Of a DNA stretch of 15,413 nucleotides, positions 1-6,775 are shown one piece after another. The notes under the pieces are model-generated. The model worked only from the letters and a program-made list of their open reading frames with translations, did not search any database and was not told the DNA's origin. Position numbers and translations under genes: made by a program. How positions within the stretch are numbered: position 1 is the first letter of the stretch; each line of letters begins with the position of its first letter. The DNA is from Verrucomicrobiota bacterium (lineage in GTDB: Bacteria > Verrucomicrobiota > Verrucomicrobiia > Chthoniobacterales > UBA10450): assembly GCA_003219925.1 (NCBI GenBank), contig QHQU01000218.1, positions 1 through 15,413 of the forward strand. Reading direction: 5' to 3'.

Positions 1-735
1 GGCGACGATGCGCTCGCCAAGTTTGCTGTTTAAGATCGTTACCGTGCCATCGATTGGCGAATAGATCGTGGTTTTGGAAAGTTGATCCCGAGCCTGACTG
101 GATCCGGCCTGTGCTCGTTCGATCTCATGCAGAGAGCTTTCGAAAGTATTTTTCGCCACGTCGTAAGCGGCCTGAGCCGTGTTGTACTCCTGTATCGAAA
201 TCGTTTTCTTGCTGTACATGTCATCGGCACGTTTGAGGTCCTGCTCCGTCTTCATCATCGTCGCTTTCTGTTGAAGATTCGTCGCTTTGGCCGAGCTGAT
301 CGCCGCTTCCTGTGCCTCCAGCAAGGCTTTGTAGGAATCGGGTCTGACCTTGACCAGCAGGTCGCCCTTCTTCACCTGCGCGCCATCAATCACCGGCAGT
401 TCGATGATTTCGCCCGCCACTTCCGGCGAAATTTTGACTTCCGTTTCCGGTTGAACTTTACCGGTCGCCGAAACCAGCTGCACGATCGTTCGCTTCGCCG
501 CCTTTTCCGTTGTCACCGGAATCGGCTTCTCGCGCTTACTTGCGATGACCGCGCCGACGATCGAAAGCAAAATCAACGCGCCAATTCCGATGAGGATGTA
601 ACGTCGCCGCCGTGATTTCCGGCGACGCGGTGGGGCGACGGCGGGTGCGGGCGCTACTGCGTCGGTCGTTTTCGCGGCGGGCGGGCTGGTTACCTGCTGG
701 TGCATTGCGGGCTGCAATAGAGTCTCCTTAGACAT
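1..735 (-). CDS. HlyD/MacA-type membrane fusion protein, partial (C-terminus beyond window)
   Basis: This is the N-terminal 245 codons of a periplasmic adaptor (membrane fusion protein) that would link an inner-membrane ABC or RND exporter to an outer-membrane channel. The frame is open to position 1. Visible parts are a Pro/Ala-rich then Arg-rich cytoplasmic N-terminus (residues 12-45), one membrane segment (about 46-66), the first half of a lipoyl/barrel-sandwich domain (about 88-130, with ATGKV and GAQVKKGDLLVKV), a charged helical hairpin (about 132-220), and the returning lipoyl half beginning IYSPIDGTV (225-232). The order is that of the MacA/HlyD family. The ATG at 735 has no clear ribosome binding site. 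An in-frame TTG at 717 follows AAGGAG by 6 nt and may be the true start. The transporter partner would lie to the left and is not visible, so the substrate is unknown. Confidence 0.88.
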   Translation of the reverse strand, partial: MSKETLLQPAMHQQVTSPPAAKTTDAVAPAPAVAPPRRRKSRRRRYILIGIGALILLSIVGAVIASKREKPIPVTTEKAAKRTIVQLVSATGKVQPETEVKISPEVAGEIIELPVIDGAQVKKGDLLVKVRPDSYKALLEAQEAAISSAKATNLQQKATMMKTEQDLKRADDMYSKKTISIQEYNTAQAAYDVAKNTFESSLHEIERAQAGSSQARDQLSKTTIYSPIDGTVTILNSKLGERIVA

Positions 736-797
736 TTAAAGGTTAAATCGTTCAGACGACGCACAGTCTTTAGATGCGGTTGCTAATGATTACAGAT

Positions 798-1919
798 TCA
801 GCAATTCGCTGCAACCGCACGCTCCTTAACTCGCTCGATCGCCCATTGGGCGTGCTCCGCAATTAGTGGCTCCGCGTCGGCCGCTGCCCGCTCCAAAGCT
901 GGCAAATCATCGATCGTTCCGACGTTCCCCAACGCCACACAAACGTTTCGCAATAACCCGCGCCGTTTCGTTCGTTTGATAGGCGAGTTGCGAAAAAGCC
1001 GGCGAAATTTGTTGTCATCAAGACTTAGATAATCGCGCAAGTTCATCGCTGCGACCTCTGGGCGCATAGCGAATGCCGTTTCGCGCGAGACTTTGGCAAA
1101 ACGGTTCCAGGGACAGGCATCCAGGCAATCGTCGCATCCGTAGATGCGATCGCCGATCAGCGGCCTCAATTCAGTCGGAATCGGACCCTTTAATTCGATG
1201 GTCAGATAGGAAATGCAGCGCCGCGCATCCATTTGGTGCGGCGCAGTAAGCGCGCCGGTCGGGCAGGCATCGATGCAACGCGTGCAACGTCCGCAATAAT
1301 TTTTTTTCGCCGTGTCCGGCACAAACTCCAGCGTCGTCAAAATTTCAGCGAGAAAGAACCAGGTCCCTAATTCGCGGTTCAATAACATCGTGCTTTTGCC
1401 ATGCCAGCCGATGCCAGCAGCGGCCGCGTGATCGCGTTCCAGCATCGGCCCGGTGTCCACATAACATTTTTGTCTGCCGTCGCGCTGGCGCAGAAATTGA
1501 TCGATCACGGCCAATTTCCTTTCGATCAGTTTATGATAGTCATCGCCCAGGGCATAACGCGCAATTCGCCCGATTGCTGTAGTGACACCGGTTCCGGCTG
1601 CAATCTTTTTGCTGGCAACGCCCGCAGGCGACACGCCTAGCTCTGCAGGGTGGGTTTTGTGCGCGCCCTGAAAATAATTGAGCGCGAGAACGATCACCGT
1701 TTTCGCGTCCGGTAATATCTCCCGCGGGTCGCATCGCCGCGCCGAGTTGCGCGCCAGGTAATTCATTTCACCGGCGTCGCCACGATCGAGCCAATCTCGA
1801 AACTCCGCGGCGTGCCCCGGCATTTCGGCCCGCGCGAAACGGCAAAGATCGAATCCAAGCTCTCGCGCCAGCGCGACAACTTGGGCACGCGTGTCAGCCG
1901 ATCCGCTCTCCGCATTCAT
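798..1919 (-). CDS. queG: Epoxyqueuosine reductase
   Basis: QueG reduces epoxyqueuosine to queuosine in tRNA with GUN anticodons, the last step of queuosine synthesis, using cobalamin and two [4Fe-4S] clusters in the cytoplasm. At 373 residues it matches the family length. VDTGPMLERD (154-163) carries the conserved acidic residue (D155) thought to act as proton donor, and GIGWHGKSTMLL follows. A bacterial ferredoxin-like segment has C209, C212, C215 and C219, then C235, then C262, C265 and C269 (YGCDDCLDACPWNRFA). The C-terminus (about 320-365) is HEAT-like, as in characterised QueG structures. The ATG start is supported by AGGAAAAG just upstream. The gene stands in the same direction as aroK but behind a 113-nt gap containing a large palindrome, so it may have its own promoter. 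Other queuosine genes are not in the window. Confidence 0.95.
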   Translation of the reverse strand: MNAESGSADTRAQVVALARELGFDLCRFARAEMPGHAAEFRDWLDRGDAGEMNYLARNSARRCDPREILPDAKTVIVLALNYFQGAHKTHPAELGVSPAGVASKKIAAGTGVTTAIGRIARYALGDDYHKLIERKLAVIDQFLRQRDGRQKCYVDTGPMLERDHAAAAGIGWHGKSTMLLNRELGTWFFLAEILTTLEFVPDTAKKNYCGRCTRCIDACPTGALTAPHQMDARRCISYLTIELKGPIPTELRPLIGDRIYGCDDCLDACPWNRFAKVSRETAFAMRPEVAAMNLRDYLSLDDNKFRRLFRNSPIKRTKRRGLLRNVCVALGNVGTIDDLPALERAAADAEPLIAEHAQWAIERVKERAVAANC

Positions 1920-1938
1920 AGCTTTTCCTAGACACTGA

Positions 1939-1982
1939 AGTTAACATTTGAGTGTCGCATATGCGACAGCCAGATGTTAACT
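1939..1982. promoter_or_regulatory. Nested 44-bp palindrome between aroK and queG
   Basis: The outer arms AGTTAACAT (1939-1947) and ATGTTAACT (1974-1982) are perfect inverted copies. They enclose, with 5-nt spacers on both sides, a perfect 16-bp palindrome TGTCGCATATGCGACA (1953-1968). The centre lies about 40 nt upstream of the queG start. There is no T-run after the structure on the minus strand, which argues against a standard terminator. The strict two-fold symmetry suits an operator for a dimeric regulator or a mobile palindromic repeat. I cannot name the regulator. Confidence 0.6.
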
Positions 1983-2032
1983 CGACGGAGGGAAAGATTT
2001 CGGAAATACTGGGCGATTGCATCGGGTAACTG

Positions 2033-2545
2033 TTAGAGCAGAGCGATAATTTCGTCCGTCACTGCCGCGATGCTGCTGCGTGAGGCGTTGATGCGATGAT
2101 CCGCCGCCGTCTGATAGCGCGGTAGTCGTTCCCGCAGCAATTCGGCAAATCGCGCTCGCGGGTCGGGTGCTTGGAGCAGGGGACGGGTACTGTGCCGTGA
2201 AGCACGCTGCCACAGAATTTCTTCATCGGCATCGAGCCAAATGATGCGGCCCATCCCGCGCAAAATCCGCACATTCTCTTCGCGCAAAATAATTCCTCCT
2301 CCAGTGACGACAATACCCGCCAGTCCGCGTTGCAAAGTCTTGAGCAATGCAGTTTCGGCATCGCGAAATGCCGGCTCGCCATGGCGCGCGAAAATATCCG
2401 GAATGGAAATGCCGAACTGCTCGCGAATCCTTTCGTCGGTATCATAGCGGGGCCAGCCCGTGCGTTGCGACAACTTACGTCCAACCGCAGATTTTCCCGC
2501 CCCCATGAAGCCGATCAGGGCAATGGCATTGTCGGCTGCGTTCAT
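2033..2545 (-). CDS. aroK: Shikimate kinase
   Basis: AroK phosphorylates shikimate to shikimate-3-phosphate with ATP in the chorismate pathway, in the cytoplasm. With the ATG at 2545 the protein has 170 residues, typical of the family. It shows the Walker A loop GFMGAGKS (12-19), the shikimate-binding DTD (35-37), FRDAE (60-64), TGGG (81-84) with the glycine-rich shikimate site, and the lid arginine in a TRPLL motif. The frame stays open to a GTG at 2569, which would add eight residues (MLCDYCAE). I prefer 2545 because family members begin a few residues before the nucleotide-binding strand, but the choice is not firm. The gene is divergent from purE, whose start is 80 nt away, so the two probably have facing promoters in that short gap. 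It is not next to aroB, a common partner elsewhere. Confidence 0.93.
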   Translation of the reverse strand: MNAADNAIALIGFMGAGKSAVGRKLSQRTGWPRYDTDERIREQFGISIPDIFARHGEPAFRDAETALLKTLQRGLAGIVVTGGGIILREENVRILRGMGRIIWLDADEEILWQRASRHSTRPLLQAPDPRARFAELLRERLPRYQTAADHRINASRSSIAAVTDEIIALL

Positions 2546-2624
2546 CTCGGCACAATAATCGCAAAGCACATTGGCGACATCGCAAATCGCGTTGCGGCAA
2601 TCGCAACATCGTTAAGATTGACCC

Positions 2625-3119
2625 ATGCCGAAAACGCCACCGCTCGTCGCCATAATCATGGGCAGCTCCTCGGATTGGGAAACGATGTCCGCTTGCGTGA
2701 AAACGCTCGATCAGCTTGGGATTGCAAACCAGGCGCACGTTCTATCGGCGCATCGCACTCCCGACGCTACCGCCAAGTTTGCGCGGGAGGCGGCTGATCG
2801 CGGCATTCGTGTGATGATTGCAGCGGCTGGGGGCGCCGCCCATCTCGCCGGGGTCATCTCGGCCTATACTTGGTTGCCGGTGCTCGGGGTTCCGATTCAG
2901 TCGTCGGCCTTGCACGGTTTGGACTCGCTCCTTTCGATTGCGCAAATGCCGGGAGGCATTCCCGTTGGTACACTCGCCATTGGCTCCGCGGGCGCGAAGA
3001 ATGCGGCGCTCTTGGCTGCAGCTATTCTCGCACTTTCCGACAAGAAGATTCGCCAAAATCTTCAGGCGTTTCGCAAAAAGCAGACTGAAGAAGTGCTCGC
3101 CGCGAAACTGCCGAAGTGA
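2625..3119 (+). CDS. purE: N5-carboxyaminoimidazole ribonucleotide mutase (class I PurE)
   Basis: PurE interconverts N5-CAIR and CAIR in de novo purine synthesis. The 164-residue protein shows the family motifs in order: GSSSDW (13-18, CAIR phosphate and carboxylate site), SAHRTP (41-46, with the catalytic His at 43), AAGGAAHL (67-74), and the P..SSALHG.DSLLSI.QMPGGIPV segment typical of bacterial class I enzymes. The usual ATP-dependent partner purK is not in the window. The stop overlaps the GTG start of the next gene by 4 nt (GTGA), so the two are very likely co-transcribed and translationally coupled. No strong ribosome binding site is seen before the ATG. The start is supported because the first motif lies, as usual, near residue 13. 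Confidence 0.96.
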   Translation: MPKTPPLVAIIMGSSSDWETMSACVKTLDQLGIANQAHVLSAHRTPDATAKFAREAADRGIRVMIAAAGGAAHLAGVISAYTWLPVLGVPIQSSALHGLDSLLSIAQMPGGIPVGTLAIGSAGAKNAALLAAAILALSDKKIRQNLQAFRKKQTEEVLAAKLPK

Positions 3120-4159
3120 AGACGGAAATCGTTTCCGCGCATGAATGCGCGAAAGCGATCCGGCTTTTGCGGGACGGAGAAGTGGTCGCGCTCCCGACCG
3201 AAACGGTTTACGGACTGGCGGCCGACGCGCTCAATCCGGATGCGGTCACCAAAATTTTCGAGGCAAAAGAACGTCCGCGCTTCGACCCGCTCATTGTGCA
3301 TCTGCCGAGTGGGGAGGCGCTGGACGAGATCGCGATCGTTGAATCGCAAGTCGCGCATAAGTTAATGGAGAAATTCTGGCCCGGGCCGTTGACGATCATT
3401 TTTCTAAAACGCGAAATTGTTCCGGACATCGTCACCGCAGGATTAGAAACGGTGGCGGTGCGGATGAGCGCCCATCCGATTTTCCGCGAAGTAGTCAGGA
3501 AACTGAATCGGCCGCTGGCCGCGCCGAGCGCAAACCGGTTCGGGCGCATCAGCCCAACAACGGCGCAACATGTGTGCGACGAGTTGAGCGGCCGTATTCC
3601 GCTGATTGTGGATGGAGGGGCGACGGAACACGGAATCGAATCGACCATTGTTCAAGTTGAAAATGGGATGATCGAGGTATTGCGGCGCGGGCCGATCACC
3701 GACGAGATGCTTCGTCCATTTGGTGAAATTCGCGAGCAAACCTCATCGGCCACTATCAGCGCGCCCGGGCAATTGCCGACACATTACGCGCCGCGCACGA
3801 AATTGATCGTAGTTGATGACCTAAAGAATTTCTCGCCGCCAGCCGAGAAACGAATCGGTGCGCTTTGCTTTTCTTCTGTAGCCGCGGTCGCTGGCCGCGG
3901 TGCAGCAAGTTATCACGGTTCGACATCGAAGCCGCGGCCGGCGACCGCGACTACAAGTGGGTTGGCAAAGTTCGTAGGTTTCGCGACGATGCGTTGCTTA
4001 AGTGAACAAGGGGACCTACGTGAAGCTGCAGCGAATTTTTTCAGGATGCTACGCGAACTGGACGCGGAAAATCTCGATCTGATTGTGGCCGAACGTGTGC
4101 CGGAGGAGGGGATTGGCGCCGCGATTAACGATCGATTGCGACGCGCGGCGACGAATTAG
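3116..4159 (+). CDS. ywlC: L-threonylcarbamoyladenylate synthase, Sua5/YwlC type, with in-frame palindrome
   Basis: The enzyme makes threonylcarbamoyl-AMP from threonine, bicarbonate and ATP, the precursor of t6A37 in tRNAs that read ANN codons. It has two domains. The N-terminal YrdC/TsaC domain (about 8-200) contains LPTETVYGLAADA, KERPRFDPLIVH, WPGPLT, APSANRFGRISPT and a DGG..EHGIESTIV segment. A linker with GQLPTHYAPRTKL leads to a C-terminal Sua5 domain ending LIVAERVPEEGIGAAINDRL. At 347 residues it resembles two-domain YwlC rather than single-domain TsaC. The start is a GTG overlapping the purE stop (GTGA). Residues about 254-280, rich in Ala, Arg, Ser and Thr, are encoded by a palindromic DNA element and interrupt the alignable Sua5 domain between ALCFSS and VGFATMRCL. 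The frame is kept, so the gene is probably functional. Confidence 0.93.
   Translation: MKTEIVSAHECAKAIRLLRDGEVVALPTETVYGLAADALNPDAVTKIFEAKERPRFDPLIVHLPSGEALDEIAIVESQVAHKLMEKFWPGPLTIIFLKREIVPDIVTAGLETVAVRMSAHPIFREVVRKLNRPLAAPSANRFGRISPTTAQHVCDELSGRIPLIVDGGATEHGIESTIVQVENGMIEVLRRGPITDEMLRPFGEIREQTSSATISAPGQLPTHYAPRTKLIVVDDLKNFSPPAEKRIGALCFSSVAAVAGRGAASYHGSTSKPRPATATTSGLAKFVGFATMRCLSEQGDLREAAANFFRMLRELDAENLDLIVAERVPEEGIGAAINDRLRRAATN
3877..3955. repeat. Palindromic element inserted in frame in the sua5/ywlC gene
   Basis: A 24-nt left arm (3877-3900, beginning TGTAGCCGCGGTCG) and a 24-nt right arm (3932-3955, ending CGACCGCGACTACA) are inverted copies with two mismatches, around a 31-nt loop. 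It lies wholly inside the coding sequence and is translated as residues about 254-280. A G+C-rich palindrome ending in TGTAG/CTACA inside a gene suggests a dispersed element of a multicopy family. No second copy of this type is seen in the window, so the family assignment is inference. Confidence 0.75.
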
Positions 4160-4161
4160 CC

Positions 4162-4245
4162 GTCATCCGGAGCGTAGTCGAGCGATCCCGTTGCGAAATG
4201 TTAAAGGCAACTTCCTCGGGATTCCTCGACTTCGCTCGGGATGAC
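4162..4245. repeat. Dispersed inverted repeat, GTCATCCSGAGCG family, between convergent ywlC and pyrG
   Basis: The left arm (4162-4190) starts GTCATCCGGAGCGTAGTCG and the right arm (4217-4245) ends CGACTTCGCTCGGGATGAC. The 29-nt arms match with about five mismatches. The element begins two nt after the ywlC stop and ends 25 nt before the pyrG stop. It may serve as a two-way terminator for the converging genes. A spurious reading frame through it on the minus strand gives the VIPSEVEESR peptide often seen where this repeat is translated. A second member lies at 6648-6763. Confidence 0.75.
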
Positions 4246-4270
4246 CAATTGTGGTGGCCGCACCCTGCTA

Positions 4271-5869
4271 TTAGCCCTGATGTGCCAATGCAGCCTGGAT
4301 AAACCCTTTGAACAACGGGTGCGGCTTATTTGGTTTGCTTTGAAATTCGGGGTGATATTGGCAAGCCAGAAAATAGGGGTGATCTCGCAACTCGACCAAC
4401 TCGGCGAGCGAGCCATCGGGCGAGGTACCGGAAATTTCGAAGCCTTTCTCGCGCATTTGATCGCGATATTTCATGTTGAACTCATAACGATGCCGATGGC
4501 GCTCGAGCACTTCGCCGCTTCCATAGATCTTCTCCGCGAGACTGCCGTGTTGAATTTTTGTCGGCCAGGTCCCGAGCCGCATACTGGCGCCTTTGTTCCG
4601 GACCTCGCGTTGTTCTTCGAGCAAACAGATCACCGGGTCGGATGAGGTTTGATCGAACTCGCTGCTGTTAGCATTGGCGATTCCGCAAACGTTGCGCGCG
4701 AATTCAATTGTCGCCACCTGCATGCCGAGGCAAAGGCCGAGATAAGGCAGCTTATTTTCCCGGGCGAAACGCGCGGCTTTAATTTTTCCTTCCACCCCGC
4801 GGTCGCCAAAGCCGCCGGGAATGAGCACGCCGGCTACATCTTTGAGCTGGCCATCCACTCCGTCCTCGATCCGCTCCGCATCGATTAATTTTAGATCGAT
4901 CCCGCAATTCTGGCTGGCGGCGGCATGGGTTAACGATTCGTAGATTGACTTGTAGGCGTCCTGTAAATCGATGTATTTGCCTACGACGGCGATCTTCACT
5001 CTTTTTTTGGGTGAGACCACGCGCTCGACAAACTTGCGCCAGTTACTCAGATCGGGCTCGGGCGTTTGCAGACCGAGCAATTTGCACACGAGTGCGTCCA
5101 ATCCTTCAGCATGAAACATTAGCGGCGCCTCGTAAATGGTGTGAGTGACATCACGCACTTCGATCACAGCCTCGGGCACGACGTTGCAAAACATCGAAAG
5201 TTTCTGGCGCAATTCCGCGTCCAGCGCGTGCTCGGTCCGACACATCAAGACCTGCGGTTGCAGACCGATCTCGCGCAACTTTGCAATGCTTTGCTGCGTC
5301 GGTTTGGTCTTTAGTTCCCGCGCCGCCTTAATATAAGGGACCAGCGTGACGTGAATGTTCACGACATTCTGCGGGCCGACTTCGAGAATAAACTGCCGGA
5401 TTGCTTCAAGAAATGGCAGGCCTTCAATGTCGCCGGTGGTTCCTCCCACTTCCGTAATCACGACATCGTATTTTGATTCATCGGAAAGCTCCCGGATCCG
5501 GGCTTTGATCTCATCAGTGACGTGCGGAATGACCTGCACCGTTTTTCCCAGATAATCGCCGCGTCGCTCGCGATTGATAACGGATTCGTAAACCTGGCCG
5601 CTGGTCAGATTATTGTGCCGCGAAAGCACACAATTAGTGAACCGCTCGTAGTGCCCGAGGTCGAGATCCGTCTCCGCGCCATCGTTCAACACATAAACTT
5701 CGCCGTGTTGAAACGGGCTCATTGTTCCCGGATCAACATTGAGATAGGGATCGAACTTTTGAAAAACAACGCGCAACCCGCGTAATTCAAGCAAGGTGCC
5801 GAGTGCAGCTGCGGCCAAACCCTTGCCAAGCGAACTTACGACACCACCAGTGACAAAAATATATTTCAC
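4271..5869 (-). CDS. pyrG: CTP synthase
   Basis: PyrG aminates UTP to CTP with ATP and glutamine. The 532-residue protein has the full two-domain layout. The N-terminal amidoligase domain (about 1-265) begins KYIFVTGGVVSSLGKG and contains FDPYLNVDPGTMSPFQHGEV and EVGGTTGDIEG. The C-terminal class I glutamine amidotransferase domain (about 290-525) has IPGGFGDRG, the nucleophile C380 in GLCLGMQ, and the H506/E508 pair in CQYHPEFQSKP. The start is a GTG overlapping the kdsB stop in GTGA, so translation is probably coupled to kdsB. The pairing makes sense because CTP is the co-substrate of KdsB, and the same kdsB-pyrG order is known from Chlamydia. The gene ends facing ywlC, with an inverted repeat between them. 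No key residue is missing. Confidence 0.97.
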   Translation of the reverse strand: MKYIFVTGGVVSSLGKGLAAAALGTLLELRGLRVVFQKFDPYLNVDPGTMSPFQHGEVYVLNDGAETDLDLGHYERFTNCVLSRHNNLTSGQVYESVINRERRGDYLGKTVQVIPHVTDEIKARIRELSDESKYDVVITEVGGTTGDIEGLPFLEAIRQFILEVGPQNVVNIHVTLVPYIKAARELKTKPTQQSIAKLREIGLQPQVLMCRTEHALDAELRQKLSMFCNVVPEAVIEVRDVTHTIYEAPLMFHAEGLDALVCKLLGLQTPEPDLSNWRKFVERVVSPKKRVKIAVVGKYIDLQDAYKSIYESLTHAAASQNCGIDLKLIDAERIEDGVDGQLKDVAGVLIPGGFGDRGVEGKIKAARFARENKLPYLGLCLGMQVATIEFARNVCGIANANSSEFDQTSSDPVICLLEEQREVRNKGASMRLGTWPTKIQHGSLAEKIYGSGEVLERHRHRYEFNMKYRDQMREKGFEISGTSPDGSLAELVELRDHPYFLACQYHPEFQSKPNKPHPLFKGFIQAALAHQG

Positions 5870-6645
5870 CGGTGGGCCCTCGATTTTTGCAGCCGCCGCC
5901 CTGCGGAAGATGTCGGGTGTTTGCGCAGCGAGCCGGCTACGGCTTTAGCATCTGCTGGCGTATCGACGCCGGGCGAACCATGTTTAGTGACGAGCACATG
6001 AACCCTTACACCATTCTCCAAGGCGCGCAATTGCTCGAGCGATTCCGCCTGCTCTAATGGTGTTGGTTTCCATTTCACGAATTGCAAAAGCATCTCGCGG
6101 CGGAAGCCGTAGATGCCTTGATGACGGAGAAACAAGGAGGGACCGCTGCCCTTTGTCGATGGAATCGGCGCGCGAGAGAAATAGAGGGCGTTGCCGGTGC
6201 GATCGATCACGACTTTTACCTGATGCGGTGAAAGCGCATCATGAGGATTTTCGAATGGATGCGCTGCAGTGACGATCGCGATCTGTCGACTCTGTTGCAG
6301 CGTTGAAACAAGTCGATTAAGCAATTGGGGATCAACCAGCGGCTCATCTCCCTGCACATTGATGATGAGCGAAAAATCTTTCGCATGCTTCGCCACCTCG
6401 GCGATCCGATCCGTTCCGCTCTGATGTTTCGGCGACGTTAACGCCACCTCCGCGCCCCAGGCAAAGGCCGCTTCGGCAATGCGCATGTCGTCGGTTGCGA
6501 TAATTGTGCTCTCGATTTTTCGCGCACTCCGGCAACGTTCCCAGACATGCCAAAGTAACGGTTTGCCCGCAATTTGGTGCAGCGGCTTCCCGGGAAAGCG
6601 GGTGGAGCCCCAGCGCGCCGGAATGATGACTACGTTCCGACTCAT
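5866..6645 (-). CDS. kdsB: 3-deoxy-manno-octulosonate cytidylyltransferase (CMP-Kdo synthetase)
   Basis: KdsB activates Kdo with CTP to give CMP-Kdo for the inner core of lipopolysaccharide, in the cytoplasm. The 259-residue protein shows the nucleotide-binding N-terminus IIPARWGSTRFPGKPL (7-22), ATDD (50-53), HQSGTDRIAE (74-83), VQGDEP (97-102) with the metal-binding Asp, YFSRAPIP (155-162), HQGIYGF (175-181) and GVDTPAD (226-232). A basic tail of about 20 residues beyond the last conserved helix is longer than in E. coli KdsB. The ATG at 6645 sits two nt after the end of an inverted repeat, so the usual ribosome-binding position is inside the repeat (GGGATGACAG). The 3' end overlaps pyrG by 4 nt. 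The gene implies an outer membrane with Kdo-containing LPS. Confidence 0.96.
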   Translation of the reverse strand: MSRNVVIIPARWGSTRFPGKPLHQIAGKPLLWHVWERCRSARKIESTIIATDDMRIAEAAFAWGAEVALTSPKHQSGTDRIAEVAKHAKDFSLIINVQGDEPLVDPQLLNRLVSTLQQSRQIAIVTAAHPFENPHDALSPHQVKVVIDRTGNALYFSRAPIPSTKGSGPSLFLRHQGIYGFRREMLLQFVKWKPTPLEQAESLEQLRALENGVRVHVLVTKHGSPGVDTPADAKAVAGSLRKHPTSSAGRRLQKSRAHR

Positions 6646-6647
6646 CT

Positions 6648-6763
6648 GTCATCCCGAGCCGCGCAGACGGCGAGGGACCTCACCTGTGGTGATGGGTCAC
6701 ACAAACGGAGATTCGCGTAATCTTCAAAGCGGTTGGAAGGTCCCTCGCTTCGCTCGGGATGAC
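6648..6763. repeat. Dispersed inverted repeat filling the gmhB-kdsB gap
   Basis: The left arm (6648-6680) begins GTCATCCCGAGC and ends GAGGGACCT. The right arm (6738-6763) begins AGGTCCCTCG and ends CGCTCGGGATGAC. It is the same family as the copy at 4162-4245, with a different interior that includes a small TCACC-TGT-GGTGA hairpin at 6680-6692. It takes up nearly all of the 130-nt gap between gmhB and kdsB, and its end lies two nt from the kdsB start codon, so it forms the kdsB leader. It does not contain a recognisable gene. The HPEPRRRRGTSP-like peptide read through it is an artefact of the repeat. Confidence 0.8.
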
Positions 6764-6775
6764 GCGCGAGTGCGA

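Noticed and set aside
82..615. 177-codon plus-strand frame at the left end
   Set aside because: It is antisense to the membrane fusion protein, whose motifs are clear in the minus-strand frame that runs off the window edge. The plus-strand peptide is Arg/His/Phe-rich as expected for a shadow.
4201..4416. 71-codon minus-strand frame ending in VIPSEVEESRGSCL
   Set aside because: It is a read-through of the repeat at 4162-4245 plus an out-of-frame piece of pyrG.
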